NCBI RefSeq assembly: GCF_026810365.1
Contig: NZ_CP113948.1
Span: 3,999,501-4,063,500 of the forward strand
Reading direction: 5' to 3'
Length of the DNA: 64,000 nucleotides
Source: Flavobacterium praedii
Lineage (GTDB): Bacteria; Bacteroidota; Bacteroidia; Flavobacteriales; Flavobacteriaceae
Shown here piece after piece: positions 16,967 through 26,438 of the stretch (position 1 is its first letter; every line of letters begins with the position of its first letter). The notes under the pieces were generated by a model, which ran no database searches, was not told the DNA's origin, and saw only the letters and a list, made by a program, of their open reading frames with translations. Both the position numbers and the translations under genes were made by a program.

Positions 16967-18310
16967 ATGAAGAAAGAAGAATTATCCTATGTTTATTTGG
17001 TGCTATTTCATGCTTTTATGGGAGTATTGATTTTTGCATTGCCTTTTCTTTCAAAAATATACACTTTAGGAATATTGGTGTTTGGTGTTTTTTATATTGT
17101 TAAAACGAAGAACAAGAATAATGAAGTTCTAATGCTATCAGCTTATATAGTTAGTGTTGAGGTGCTTTTAAGAATGACTGATGGAATGATTCTAAATGAG
17201 TTTGGGAAATATTCTGTTATGTTTTTTATGTTTTTGGGTCTGATTTATTCTGGATTTTCAAAGAATGCATTGATGTATTGGATCTTTTTAGTATTACTGG
17301 TTCCAAGTATTGTTTTGTCAACAGTTTCCTTAAATTTTGATACGGATATTAGAAAAGCAATTGCTTTTAATATTTCAGGTCCCGTATGTTTGGGAATTAG
17401 TGCTATATATTGTTTTCAAAGAAAAATAACTTTTGATCGATTAAAAGGAGTTATTTCAGCTTTTTCAATGCCCTTAATTAGTATTGTGGTGTATCTGTAT
17501 TTATACACGCCTAGTGTAAAAGATGTAGTTACAGGAACGCAATCCAATTTTGAGACCTCAGGAGGATTTGGACCCAATCAAGTATCAACAATATTGGGAT
17601 TGGGTATATTTGTGTTTTTTGTACAATTACTATTGAATTCTAAAAACACATTGCTGCAACTTTTAAATGGTGGTTTGGTACTCGTTTTTGCTTTTAGAGG
17701 AATCGTAACTTTTTCAAGAGGTGGAGTGTTTACTGCAATAGTTATGATTATTTTATTTATGGCAGTGCTCTATTTTCAAGCTAATTTCAATACGAAACCC
17801 AAGATAGGTTTGATTATTATACTCGCTTTAGTGGCTGGATTGGGAGTTTGGGGATACAGTTCCATACAAACTGGTGGTTTAATCGATAAGCGATATGCTA
17901 ATGAAGATGCTTTAGGTCGAAAAAAACAAAGTCAACTGAGCGGTAGAGAAGTGCTTATTGCATCTGAATTTCAAATGTTTCTGGATAATCCTTTTTTAGG
18001 AGTTGGAGTGGGTAAAAATAAGGAATTGCGAAAACAACAAACAGGAATTGATTTGGCGACACACAATGAAATTACCAGAATGTTAGCAGAGCATGGTTCT
18101 CTTGGTTTAATAGATTTGATGATTCTTTTTTTTACACCATTATTTTTATTTGTAAATAATCGCCAAAATTTATTGGCGTTATCTTTTTTGGCTTTTTGGT
18201 TATTTACAATTAATCATGCTGCTATGCGTCTTGCTGCCCCTGCATTTGTTTATGCATTATCATTATTAAAAGTTTATACTATTGAAGAACCTACTCTACA
18301 TAGGGAATAA
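16967..18310 (+). CDS. O-antigen polymerase/ligase-like membrane protein (Wzy/WaaL type)
   Basis: A 447-residue integral membrane protein with about eleven hydrophobic segments. The large loop near residues 295-355 includes FLGVGVGKNKEL and THNEITRMLAEHG, the signature region of the PF04932 (Wzy_C/O-antigen ligase) family, in which the histidine is usually required. In an operon full of cytoplasmic transferases and ending in an initiating transferase, a Wzy polymerase is the likely role. WaaL-type ligase cannot be excluded. No Wzx flippase lies in the window, so it must be outside it or encoded elsewhere. Confidence 0.88.
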   Translation: MKKEELSYVYLVLFHAFMGVLIFALPFLSKIYTLGILVFGVFYIVKTKNKNNEVLMLSAYIVSVEVLLRMTDGMILNEFGKYSVMFFMFLGLIYSGFSKNALMYWIFLVLLVPSIVLSTVSLNFDTDIRKAIAFNISGPVCLGISAIYCFQRKITFDRLKGVISAFSMPLISIVVYLYLYTPSVKDVVTGTQSNFETSGGFGPNQVSTILGLGIFVFFVQLLLNSKNTLLQLLNGGLVLVFAFRGIVTFSRGGVFTAIVMIILFMAVLYFQANFNTKPKIGLIIILALVAGLGVWGYSSIQTGGLIDKRYANEDALGRKKQSQLSGREVLIASEFQMFLDNPFLGVGVGKNKELRKQQTGIDLATHNEITRMLAEHGSLGLIDLMILFFTPLFLFVNNRQNLLALSFLAFWLFTINHAAMRLAAPAFVYALSLLKVYTIEEPTLHRE

Positions 18311-19289
18311 ATTGTCCAACCATGGAGTTACTCCAACGACTATTGAAACTCTTGGGCCTCTTTTGGAGCAAGAAGGGTTCAATATATGCTACAGTTCTTC
18401 CAAAAATAATAAATCATTACGCTTAGTCGCCATGTTGTACACTGTGTTTCGATATAGAAAAGCAGATGCAGTATTGATTGACACCTATAGTACGACCAAT
18501 TTTTGGTATGCTTTTGGCACTTCTCAGTTGTGTAGGGTTTTAAGAATAAAATATATTCCTATTTTGCATGGAGGCAATTTAGCTTTTAGGTTGCATCAGA
18601 ATCCTAGAATTTGTAAAATGATATTCAATAATTCTTATCATAATGTATCTCCTTCTCTTTTTTTAAAGGAACAATTCAATACTTTGGGGTGTAAAAATGT
18701 AATTTATATTCCAAATGCAATTGAGCTTCATAATTATCCTTTTTTGGCACGAATAAAAGCCTCGCCAAATTTATTATGGGTGCGTTCCTTCGCAAGAATA
18801 TATAATCCTATGATGGCGGTTCAGGTATATTACGAATTAAAAAAGACATATCCATTAGCAACCTTGCGAATGGTTGGGCCTGAAAAGGATGGGAGTTTAG
18901 TAGAAGCCAAACAAAAAGCCAAGGATTTGGATTTAGATATTCATTTTACAGGAAAATTATCTAAACAGGATTGGATCAAAATTTCAAAAGAATCTGATAT
19001 TTTTATAAATACAACCCATTTTGACAATATGCCAGTCAGTATAATTGAAGCGATGTCATTGGGATTGGCAGTGGTTTCAACTAATGTTGGTGGAATTCCC
19101 TATATGTTAGAGGAGCAAAAAGAAGCATTATTAATTCCAGATAATGATGTAGAAAAAATGGTTGATGCTCTAAAAAGTTTGATAGAAAGCCAGGTTTTGT
19201 TTACTGAACTGGTTTTGAATTCTAGGCAAAAAGCGGAACAGTTTGAATGGGTAAAGGTTAAACTCAGTTGGATGAATATTTTAAAATAA
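18282..19289 (+). CDS. GT4-family glycosyltransferase
   Basis: A 335-residue GT-B transferase. The N-terminus KNLLYIGNKLSNHGVTPTTI (about 2-21) is family-typical, and LHGGNLAFRL and FINTTHFDNMPVSIIEAMSL (about 244-263) are the acceptor and donor site blocks. The start is TTG at 18282, which overlaps the end of the polymerase gene by 29 bases. The start is supported because the conserved N-terminus begins right there and no ATG occurs before residue 65 or so. Confidence 0.9.
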   Translation: MKNLLYIGNKLSNHGVTPTTIETLGPLLEQEGFNICYSSSKNNKSLRLVAMLYTVFRYRKADAVLIDTYSTTNFWYAFGTSQLCRVLRIKYIPILHGGNLAFRLHQNPRICKMIFNNSYHNVSPSLFLKEQFNTLGCKNVIYIPNAIELHNYPFLARIKASPNLLWVRSFARIYNPMMAVQVYYELKKTYPLATLRMVGPEKDGSLVEAKQKAKDLDLDIHFTGKLSKQDWIKISKESDIFINTTHFDNMPVSIIEAMSLGLAVVSTNVGGIPYMLEEQKEALLIPDNDVEKMVDALKSLIESQVLFTELVLNSRQKAEQFEWVKVKLSWMNILK

Positions 19290-19341
19290 AAGTTTAATTT
19301 TTTATAGATTATGATTAATATACAATCTTTAATTAAAGAGT

Positions 19342-20736
19342 ATGAGTAAAAAGAAAAAAATGCACTTCGAAATTTCAGAACGTAAAATACTTTTACGGTT
19401 TTTTGATGTGGTTTTTGTTTTGTTAAGTTTGTATGGAATTGGACTTTTTTTTGAATTTAATTACTTTGAATTTTCAACTTCAAATTTCTATTGGACAATT
19501 GTGTTAGCATTTTATTTAAATGCTTTTGGCGCTATTTTTGAAATGTATAATTTGCAAGTGGCAAGCAATCATTTTCAAGTATTGAGAAGCGCTATTTTGA
19601 CAACTTCTACAACCGTAATATTCTATTTATTAACGCCTGTTTTTTCTCCTCAATTGCCCAAAAATAGGTGGCAATTGCTTGTTTTTTATGGTACAATTTT
19701 TATTGCATTGTATGCTTGGAGAATGATTTATGTTCGGTTTTTAGCGTCACATCGTTTTGTTCAAAAAGCGATTTTAATATGTGATAGGGAGCAAGTACAG
19801 GAATTGGTATTGGGATTGGAACAAGTGGATCCACATTATAAAATAATTGGATATGTGAATTCCGATTTTTATTCTAAAACTGAGTTTGAGTATCAATATG
19901 TAAAACATATAAGAAGAGATGATTTGAAGTCGTTTGTTTCTGAAAATGGAATTTCGGAAATAGTGGTGGCTTGTCAAAAAACCGATGGAATTACTCCTGA
20001 ATTATACCAACAATTACTTCATTTTTTAGAATCAGGAAAGAGTATTCGGGAATATACACAAGTATATGAAAGCAAAACACAGCGTATTCCTGTTCAGTAT
20101 ATTTCTCGGGACTTTTATCGATTTTTTCCTTTCAGTCGCTCCAATCAAAATAAATTATACATTTATTTAATACGATTATTTGAAGTTGTTTTTTCAATAA
20201 TTGGATTGGGTGTTGGATTGTTATTGTTGCCTTTACTGTTGGTTGGGAACCTGTTTTGGAATAAAGGGAAATTATTATATACTCAAAAAAGAGTAGGTAA
20301 AGATGGTGTAGTGTTTAAAATCATAAAGTTTCGTACCATGGTTAAAAATGCCGAAAAATCAGGAGCTGTTTTTACGAAAACAAATGATACCAGAATTACT
20401 AAATTTGGAAAATTTTTGAGAAAAACCAGAATTGATGAAATTCCACAATTTATAAATATTTTAAAAGGAGAAATGGCTGTAATTGGACCAAGGCCTGAGA
20501 GACCAGTATTTGTTAGGGAAATTGCTCAAATTATGCCATTTTATGAAACACGCCATATCATAAAACCGGGTCTTACGGGATGGGCTCAAGTCAATTATTC
20601 CTATGGGGAAAAATTAGAAGACAGCTTGGTAAAACTACAATACGACTTGTATTATATTAAGCATCGAAGCATTTACTTGGATTTAAGTATAGCTTTTAAA
20701 ACTATTTCTACCGTTTTGTTTTATAGAGGACAATAA
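19342..20736 (+). CDS. Polyprenyl-phosphate sugar-1-phosphate transferase (WcaJ-like)
   Basis: Starts glycan repeat-unit assembly by placing a sugar-1-phosphate on undecaprenyl phosphate at the inner membrane. The 464-residue protein has four N-terminal membrane segments (about 14-140), a cytoplasmic nucleotide-binding-like middle, a further membrane segment (about 276-300) and the bacterial sugar transferase domain. Motifs are FKIIKFRTMVKNAE (about 329-342), TRIDEIPQFINILKGEM and IGPRPERPVFV (about 385-395), then GLTGWAQVNYSYGE. It lies at the promoter-distal end of the glycan operon. The sugar (Glc, Gal or GalNAc class) is not decided by sequence alone. Confidence 0.93.
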   Translation: MSKKKKMHFEISERKILLRFFDVVFVLLSLYGIGLFFEFNYFEFSTSNFYWTIVLAFYLNAFGAIFEMYNLQVASNHFQVLRSAILTTSTTVIFYLLTPVFSPQLPKNRWQLLVFYGTIFIALYAWRMIYVRFLASHRFVQKAILICDREQVQELVLGLEQVDPHYKIIGYVNSDFYSKTEFEYQYVKHIRRDDLKSFVSENGISEIVVACQKTDGITPELYQQLLHFLESGKSIREYTQVYESKTQRIPVQYISRDFYRFFPFSRSNQNKLYIYLIRLFEVVFSIIGLGVGLLLLPLLLVGNLFWNKGKLLYTQKRVGKDGVVFKIIKFRTMVKNAEKSGAVFTKTNDTRITKFGKFLRKTRIDEIPQFINILKGEMAVIGPRPERPVFVREIAQIMPFYETRHIIKPGLTGWAQVNYSYGEKLEDSLVKLQYDLYYIKHRSIYLDLSIAFKTISTVLFYRGQ

Positions 20737-20778
20737 TAAGTTATTGTTTTAATTGTCGGGAACATACAATCTAAAGAT

Positions 20779-20823
20779 AAGGCATTAAAGTTCATTGGAA
20801 ATAGAAATGAATTTTAATGCCTT
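20779..20823 (+). terminator. Terminator-like hairpin closing the polysaccharide operon
   Basis: Inverted repeat with 18-base arms (20779-20796 and 20806-20823), 17 of 18 paired with one G-T, followed by a T-rich run (gtctgttttt). It lies 43 bases after the WcaJ-like stop and just before the strand switch, so it is likely the operon terminator. Confidence 0.75.
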
Positions 20824-21013
20824 GTCTGTTTTTAATAGGTTGTAGAATACTATACCATTAGCACATATAAAATAGCCCAATCTATTCATTCTTTTTCTCC
20901 AATACGTCCTCAGAAAATAATTCCACAGCGAAGGCTATGCAATGATTTTTATCGTTGTCTTGAAAAAAAATAACTTCGCATCTTTGTGGACTATTTTACA
21001 TCCACTAATGGTA

Positions 21014-22159
21014 TTATATGATAATTGGAATTCGCTTTTTATGTTTTATAGCTACGCGAATTAAGATTGTAAAATTGGTAATCAATATTGGTAAAACAAT
21101 CATTAAATGTACTTTAGGAATGATTATAAAGAAATATAAAAGCATCATTATTATATTTATTATACAAAGTTTGTAAGTCCATTTGGGATTTTTAGTACTC
21201 CAAAAATAGAGCAATACAAATAGTGCTGGATTAAACAACAAAATATTATAGTTATATTCCAGTTCGTGATGAAAAGAATAAAAACCTAAAAAGGTAAATA
21301 GCAAACCCAATAAAGCGATGCTAAATAAATACACAAAATCGATGCTTTTTTTGTTAATCAAAATGACAAACCCTAAGAATAATAAATAGGTGTAAGCATT
21401 ATTCCACCAAGAAGTTGGGATTTCTTTTTCAAAAGTAAGTATGGTTATGGGTTCTTTGGAAAAGGGTTGATTGTTATATTTAATTTGTTTTAAACTTTCC
21501 AGTAATTCAAATGGTAAAAATATTTTAGTTCCCATTTGGTCTACTTTTGTTCCAAAAACAATACTAGTCCCTAGTTTTTCATAAAAATGATTGTCAAAAT
21601 AAGGGTATAAAATTGTTCGATATGTTTTGTCGGTGTCTACTTTCTTTTTGATTACCGTTGATTGCAGCGTTTTGTTGATTACATCTACTACTTTTGAAGT
21701 GCAATTGTTATCTATGAATTTATATTTGTACAATCGCTCATCAGAAAGCATAGATTGAGCTAAGTTGTCAAATAATTTTTGTTTTAGTTCAAACGGAATG
21801 TTTAATTCTTGCTCAAAAACAGCTCTGTTTTCATAGTTGTATTGATTAATAAAATCGATATACCTGTCGTTGACAATGAAATAGTCTAAATCTCCTTTAG
21901 CAAATTTTGGAACAAAATTGGGCGTTTGAAAATCAAAAGCACCATAATTATAAACGACGTCTATATTGTTTATTGAATCACTTACTCGTATGGCTGTGTG
22001 ACCAAATAAGGAATACGATTCATTCCCAGTTCCGCATGTTAAAACACTAATTTTTGCATTTTTTGACAAAGAAACACTTTGGGCAAGTGTGCTATACGCT
22101 GAACTCAATACAATAATGCTAATTAAAATTTTTCTAAAAAGGTGCGATTTCATAATCAT
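21014..22159 (-). CDS. DUF4105 (Lnb-like) membrane protein
   Basis: A 381-residue protein. A signal peptide (about 1-27, ending in LAQ) precedes a periplasmic DUF4105/Lnb N-terminal-like domain. That domain shows SYSLFGHTAIRVSD (about 49-62) and NNCTSKVVDVI (about 151-161); the His and Cys in these blocks fit a cysteine-peptidase-like pocket. Four or five hydrophobic segments fill the C-terminal third. The start could also be the ATG six bases in (22153). It lies 47 bases downstream of the PorV/PorQ-like gene and is probably cotranscribed with it. Its function is not established. Confidence 0.8.
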   Translation of the reverse strand: MIMKSHLFRKILISIIVLSSAYSTLAQSVSLSKNAKISVLTCGTGNESYSLFGHTAIRVSDSINNIDVVYNYGAFDFQTPNFVPKFAKGDLDYFIVNDRYIDFINQYNYENRAVFEQELNIPFELKQKLFDNLAQSMLSDERLYKYKFIDNNCTSKVVDVINKTLQSTVIKKKVDTDKTYRTILYPYFDNHFYEKLGTSIVFGTKVDQMGTKIFLPFELLESLKQIKYNNQPFSKEPITILTFEKEIPTSWWNNAYTYLLFLGFVILINKKSIDFVYLFSIALLGLLFTFLGFYSFHHELEYNYNILLFNPALFVLLYFWSTKNPKWTYKLCIINIIMMLLYFFIIIPKVHLMIVLPILITNFTILIRVAIKHKKRIPIII

Positions 22160-22206
22160 GAGATTTTTTCTTCGAGTATTATTTAAAGTGGTATAAAAAT
22201 AGCCAT

Positions 22207-23277
22207 TTAGTTGGTGAATAACGATAAGTCAATTTTTAGAGAAAAAACATTCGAATACAGAGCAGTGCTTTGGTTGCCCAATGCCGTCAATGCATAATCA
22301 ACAGCAATACCTTTGTATTTGAAACCCAAACCAATATTGGGTTGAAAGCCTATTTTTTTTGAATTGTCTAATTGGGTTACCTGTTGGAAATTTCCGACTC
22401 CTGCTCTCAAAAACGCTAAATCGGAATACCCAAATTCCAAACCAATGGCAGGGTCAATACTTACAAAAGAGGTAGAAATTAAATCATTGGTTTGTGTGAA
22501 TTGCATGTTCATGTTGGCGGTCGTCAATAGACTATAATCATCATGAAATTCAAATTTTTTAGCTACACCCAGTTGTGCTTTTGGTGGAGTGATTTCGGTA
22601 CTTTCTGGAATTTCTTGGTTTTCACCAGGAATAGCATCGGCTATTTTTTGATAGGCTTCTTCATTAATATTCCAAATGTTGTAGGTAGTGGTAATGTCGC
22701 GAAGCATGAAACCAAATTGCCAGTTATTTTTTTCAAATTGCAGTCCAAGATCAAAACCGAAACCCCAAGAAGTTGCAAAATCTCCAATTATTCGGCGAAT
22801 AATTTTGGCATTTACGCCATATTGAAACCCTTCAACAGGTAATTTTACAGCGTATGAAAAAGTGAATCCATAGTCGGCAGTTGAAAACAGTTTAATTCGG
22901 TTGTAATCGATATTGCCTTCATTGTCTATTAATTCAGTTGTATTCAAAATATCATCAACTCCAAAACGAATTAATGATAACCCCCATGCACTTCTGTCAT
23001 CAATAGGACTGGCATAAGCAGCATAATCGTATTTGGCAATATTGGCGAAGTAATTGGAATGCATTAACGAAATTTGATTCTCTTTCAAATGAATTAGTCC
23101 TGCTGGATTCCAATAGCAGGAATTGACATCTGCTGAGGATGCTACAACTGCATTTGACATTCCCAAAGCTGCAGCATCTACACCTATATTCATAAACTCA
23201 TTCGAGTATTTTCGAACAGTTTGACTGTAGGTAGCGTTTACAACGAAAAGAAGTAAGAAAAGGATTTTTTTTTTCAA
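22207..23277 (-). CDS. PorV/PorQ-family outer-membrane beta-barrel protein
   Basis: A 356-residue exported protein with a signal peptide ending near residue 19 (TYSQ) and an N-terminal block GVDAAALGMSNAVVAS (about 33-48) followed by YWNPAGL. These features place it in the PorV/PorQ (FadL-like) group that includes T9SS components. The rest is alternating beta strands with a terminal aromatic region (SLKIDLSLF). The start is TTG at 23277, after which a run of ten A residues encodes the basic N-terminus. It is not clearly PorV or PorQ itself, so the exact role is open. Confidence 0.82.
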   Translation of the reverse strand: MKKKILFLLLFVVNATYSQTVRKYSNEFMNIGVDAAALGMSNAVVASSADVNSCYWNPAGLIHLKENQISLMHSNYFANIAKYDYAAYASPIDDRSAWGLSLIRFGVDDILNTTELIDNEGNIDYNRIKLFSTADYGFTFSYAVKLPVEGFQYGVNAKIIRRIIGDFATSWGFGFDLGLQFEKNNWQFGFMLRDITTTYNIWNINEEAYQKIADAIPGENQEIPESTEITPPKAQLGVAKKFEFHDDYSLLTTANMNMQFTQTNDLISTSFVSIDPAIGLEFGYSDLAFLRAGVGNFQQVTQLDNSKKIGFQPNIGLGFKYKGIAVDYALTALGNQSTALYSNVFSLKIDLSLFTN

Positions 23278-23431
23278 AGGTTTTTGTTTGTAGACTTGAT
23301 GCGTTTTAAATTTTTGTCAAAAATAAAGTTTTTTAATGATGTAGCTGCTTCAATTCAATTAATTAATGCTTTTTGATAGTTCAAAATAAAAATCTCTCAT
23401 ATAAAACGAGCATCGCTTTCACATATTGTAT

Positions 23432-23439
23432 TAAATTTG
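23432..23439 (+). promoter_or_regulatory. Candidate -7 box of the pssA promoter
   Basis: TAAATTTG matches the Bacteroidetes TAnnTTTG -7 element and lies 27 bases before the pssA ATG. No good TTTG -33 box is seen at the usual spacing, so confidence is moderate. Confidence 0.5.
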
Positions 23440-23466
23440 TCACGTATATCAAACAAATTATAACTT

Positions 23467-24189
23467 ATGAACATTAAAAAACACATTCCGAATACCATTA
23501 CATTGCTTAATCTTTTCTGTGGCTGTATTGCAGTAGTATTTGTAAGTAAAAATCAATTTGAAATGGCTTTCTTTTTTGTTTCACTTGGAATATTTTTTGA
23601 TTTCTTTGATGGGTTTTTTGCTCGCTTGTTTAAAGTTACCGGTGAATTGGGGCTGCAATTGGATTCTTTGGCAGATATGGTTACCAGTGGCGTAGTTCCT
23701 GGTTTTGTAATGTTCAAAATGATGCAAAGCAGTTCAGTTGCAATGAGTGAAGGTTACCTGCAATTTTTTCCATATTTAGGATTTATTATTACTTTGGGAT
23801 CATGTTATCGCTTGGCTAAGTTCAATATAGATACTCGTCAAACCGATTCGTTTATCGGTTTGCCCACTCCTGCCAATGCTCTTTTTATATTGAGTCTTCC
23901 ATTGGTGTTGCAGTATTATTCAAACGACTCATTAGCAGTACTTGAAATCTTTACAGAGAAATGGGTTTTATTGGTAATTACGTTGTTTAGTGCTTATGTT
24001 TTAAATGCCGAAATTCCTTTGTTTTCTTTAAAAATCAAAAAATTTAATTTCAAGGATAATGCGCTTCAAATTATTTTTTTAGCAATCTCTGTTTTGTTGT
24101 TGTTTTTTCTACAGTATTTTGGAGTTGCATTGGTTATTATTTTCTATGTGTTGCTTTCGGTAATCAATAATATGTTGAAAAAAAAGTAA
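23467..24189 (+). CDS. pssA: CDP-diacylglycerol-serine O-phosphatidyltransferase
   Basis: Makes phosphatidylserine, the precursor of phosphatidylethanolamine, in the inner membrane. The 240-residue protein has about seven hydrophobic helices. The CDP-alcohol phosphotransferase motif reads D-x2-DG-x2-AR-x8-G-x3-D-x3-D and is seen in FFDFFDGFFARLFKV followed by GLQLDSLADMVTSG (residues about 40-75). Length fits bacterial PssA of the integral type. It is followed nine bases later by the GH25 gene. Confidence 0.92.
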   Translation: MNIKKHIPNTITLLNLFCGCIAVVFVSKNQFEMAFFFVSLGIFFDFFDGFFARLFKVTGELGLQLDSLADMVTSGVVPGFVMFKMMQSSSVAMSEGYLQFFPYLGFIITLGSCYRLAKFNIDTRQTDSFIGLPTPANALFILSLPLVLQYYSNDSLAVLEIFTEKWVLLVITLFSAYVLNAEIPLFSLKIKKFNFKDNALQIIFLAISVLLLFFLQYFGVALVIIFYVLLSVINNMLKKK

Positions 24190-24198
24190 TTTTTTTGA

Positions 24199-25044
24199 AT
24201 GAAAAGAAAGAATACACGAACGACCTACAGTAGGAAGATCAAAAAGAAAAACTCCATTTTGCCTGCTCAATTAATAAGGTATTTTGTGTTTGGATTTTTA
24301 CTTTTTGTTGTTCTGTCTTTAGGGTATCATTACCGCTCTAGTTTTGCTTATTATTTAGGTTTTAAATCTCATTTTAATAAGGAAACCAATGTTTTTTCTG
24401 AAGCCCGTAATTTAAAGGTTTTGGAGAAAAGCGAGGGGAAGGTTATAGGTTTGGATGTTTCCGAATATCAAGGAAAAATCCGATGGTCTTACGTAGATAC
24501 TATAGAAGAAAAATATCCATTACATTATGTTTTTGTTAGAGCAACAGTAGGAAAAGATAGGGTTGATCATCAATTTAAGAGAAATTGGCTTGGTGCCAAA
24601 GAAAATAAAATGATTCGTGGCGCTTATCATTATTATCGTCCAAATGAGAATTCCCTCGAGCAAGCCGAACTTTTTATAAAAACAGTAAAGCTTAAAAAAG
24701 GGGATTTACCACCCGTTTTGGATATTGAAAAGCTACCAAAAGAACAATCTTTAGATCGTTTAAAAATTGGTTTACACCGTTGGTTGAAAGCAGTAGAATT
24801 GCATTATGGAGTGCGGCCGATAATTTATACAGGCGAAAAATATTATGACGATTTCTTGAAAGAGGAGTTTAGTGATTATCTTTTTTGGATAGCCAATTAT
24901 AATTTTTATAGGGAAGAAATTCAGGACGATTGGCTCTTTTGGCAATTTACAGAAAAAGCAAAAGTACCCGGAATCGATTATAAAGTTGATGTCAATATTT
25001 ACAATGGCGATTTACAACAATTGCAATATATTACAGTAGAGTAG
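24199..25044 (+). CDS. GH25-family lysozyme, membrane-anchored
   Basis: A 281-residue protein with a basic N-terminus, one transmembrane segment (about 24-46) and a GH25 (N,O-diacetylmuramidase) domain. Visible blocks are VIGLDVSEYQGKI (about 82-94), FVRATVGKD, GAYHYYRPN, and VLDIEKLP (about 173-180), which carries the catalytic Asp and Glu. An aromatic-rich end (WLFWQFTEKAKVPGID) is usual for this fold. It is probably held on the outside of the inner membrane to remodel peptidoglycan. It is likely cotranscribed with pssA. Confidence 0.9.
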   Translation: MKRKNTRTTYSRKIKKKNSILPAQLIRYFVFGFLLFVVLSLGYHYRSSFAYYLGFKSHFNKETNVFSEARNLKVLEKSEGKVIGLDVSEYQGKIRWSYVDTIEEKYPLHYVFVRATVGKDRVDHQFKRNWLGAKENKMIRGAYHYYRPNENSLEQAELFIKTVKLKKGDLPPVLDIEKLPKEQSLDRLKIGLHRWLKAVELHYGVRPIIYTGEKYYDDFLKEEFSDYLFWIANYNFYREEIQDDWLFWQFTEKAKVPGIDYKVDVNIYNGDLQQLQYITVE

Positions 25045-25047
25045 TGT

Positions 25048-25110
25048 TCAGGTTTCAGATTTCAGAAAACAGATTTCAGAAAACAGATTTCAGATTTCAG
25101 GTTTGAGATT
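25048..25110. repeat. CAGATTTCAG tandem-like intergenic repeat
   Basis: Five imperfect copies of CAGATTTCAG (alternating with GAAAA and GTTT spacers) follow the GH25 stop. Similar single units lie downstream of recQ (about 30510) and of idi (about 55233), always in gaps. The unit is partly self-complementary (CTGAAATCTG). No coding potential is seen. Confidence 0.6.
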
Positions 25111-25179
25111 TAGACTATTAAGCAGCTCTTATTGATGTTGTTTCTTTTTCTCTGAATCTGAAATCGGCTAACTATTTTT

Positions 25180-25920
25180 CTAAAATTCTAACTTCTTTTT
25201 TCTTAATTCAAAATTCTGACCTAGGTATACACGACGCACCATCTCGTCTTCAACCAATTCTTCAGGGACACCAGCTTTTAAGATGCCTCCTTCAAACATA
25301 AGATATGTTTTATCCGTGATGGCTAATGTTTCCTGTACGTTGTGATCAGTGATTAGAATTCCAATATTCTTATTTTTCAATTGAGCAACAATTCTTTGAA
25401 TGTCTTCAACGGCTACTGGGTCAACACCGGCAAAAGGTTCGTCAAGCAAAATGAATTTAGGGTCAGTGGCTAAGCAACGGGCAATCTCAGTACGACGACG
25501 TTCTCCTCCTGAAAGCAAATCGCCTCTGTTGGTACGAATGTGTTCCAAACTAAATTCCGCAATTAGGCTTTCCATTTTGGCAATTTGATCTTCTTTGGAT
25601 AATTTGGTCAATTGCAATACACTTAAAATGTTGTCTTCAATGCTTAGTTTTCTAAAAACAGAAGCTTCTTGCGCCAAATACCCAATTCCTTGTTGGGCTC
25701 TTTTGTACATTGGGTAATCCGTGATATTTAAATCTTCCAGATAAATATTTCCGGAATTTGGTTTTACCAATCCCACAATCATATAAAAAGAGGTCGTTTT
25801 TCCAGCACCATTTGGTCCCAAAAGCCCCACAATTTCACCTTGGTTTACTTCTACCGAAATGCCTTTTACAACAGAACGCCCCTTGTATGTTTTTATTAAA
25901 TTCTCTGCTCTTAATTTCAT
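25180..25920 (-). CDS. lptB: LPS export ABC transporter ATP-binding protein
   Basis: The cytoplasmic ATPase that powers LPS extraction with LptF and LptG. The 246-residue protein has Walker A GLLGPNGAGKTTS (about 32-44), Q-loop YLAQEASVFRKLS, ABC signature LLSGGERRRTEIAR (about 136-149), Walker B FILLDEPFAGVDP (about 155-167) and the H-loop LITDHNV. The pattern LDEPFAGVDPVAV is typical of LptB. It lies downstream of kdsD, tatC and the AhpD-like gene but is separated from them by a 170-base gap containing repeats. Confidence 0.95.
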   Translation of the reverse strand: MKLRAENLIKTYKGRSVVKGISVEVNQGEIVGLLGPNGAGKTTSFYMIVGLVKPNSGNIYLEDLNITDYPMYKRAQQGIGYLAQEASVFRKLSIEDNILSVLQLTKLSKEDQIAKMESLIAEFSLEHIRTNRGDLLSGGERRRTEIARCLATDPKFILLDEPFAGVDPVAVEDIQRIVAQLKNKNIGILITDHNVQETLAITDKTYLMFEGGILKAGVPEELVEDEMVRRVYLGQNFELRKKKLEF

Positions 25921-25942
25921 GTTTTAAAGTTGCTAAGTAGCA

Positions 25943-25959
25943 TAGTTACTGAGTAACTA
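25943..25959. repeat. Short perfect palindrome upstream of lptB
   Basis: TAGTTACTGAGTAACTA, an 8-base perfect inverted repeat around one central base. It is embedded in a wider set of related triplets (gttgctaagtagc, gttactgagtaac). It may be an operator, but it also resembles degenerate intergenic repeats, so no regulator is claimed. Confidence 0.45.
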
Positions 25960-26090
25960 AGTTTATATTGTTGCAAAGAAACGAATTTCGTTTATTTGGT
26001 TTTAGGTTTTAACTTCAATTTTAGTTTTTTAATCGTGCAACTAGAATTTGAAAAAGGATGAACTCTTATCTGATTTCTGACTCCTGCTAC

Positions 26091-26438
26091 CTATTTTTGC
26101 TCCTCCAATGCTTCCCAGAATTCATAAGCTCTTCGCAAATGAGGTACTACAATTGTACCACCTACAAGGGTTGCAATTCCCATGGCTTCCATCATTTCTT
26201 CTTTAGTAACACCTTCTTTATGGCTGGTTTCCAAATGGTATTTTACGCAATCATCACAACGTAATACCGCCGATGCCACTAATCCCAGTAATTCTTTGGT
26301 TTTTACATCCAAAGCTCCTGCCGCATAAGCATTCGTATCTAGATTGAAAATGCGTTTTACAATTTTATTATTGTCCGCCAATAATTTTTCGTTCATTTTA
26401 GAACGGTAATCGTTAAATTCTTGAATGATATCAGACAT
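26091..26438 (-). CDS. Carboxymuconolactone decarboxylase (AhpD-like) family protein
   Basis: A 115-residue helical protein of the CMD/AhpD family. The redox-type motif is LRCDDCVKYHLE (about 74-85), with Cys-x2-Cys and the downstream His that some AhpD-like alkyl-hydroperoxidase proteins use. GVTKEEMMEAMGIATLVGG is the second conserved helix. Its start overlaps the tatC stop by eight bases, so it is read from the kdsD-tatC message. A role in peroxide defence is possible but not proven; the family also includes decarboxylases. Confidence 0.85.
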   Translation of the reverse strand: MSDIIQEFNDYRSKMNEKLLADNNKIVKRIFNLDTNAYAAGALDVKTKELLGLVASAVLRCDDCVKYHLETSHKEGVTKEEMMEAMGIATLVGGTIVVPHLRRAYEFWEALEEQK

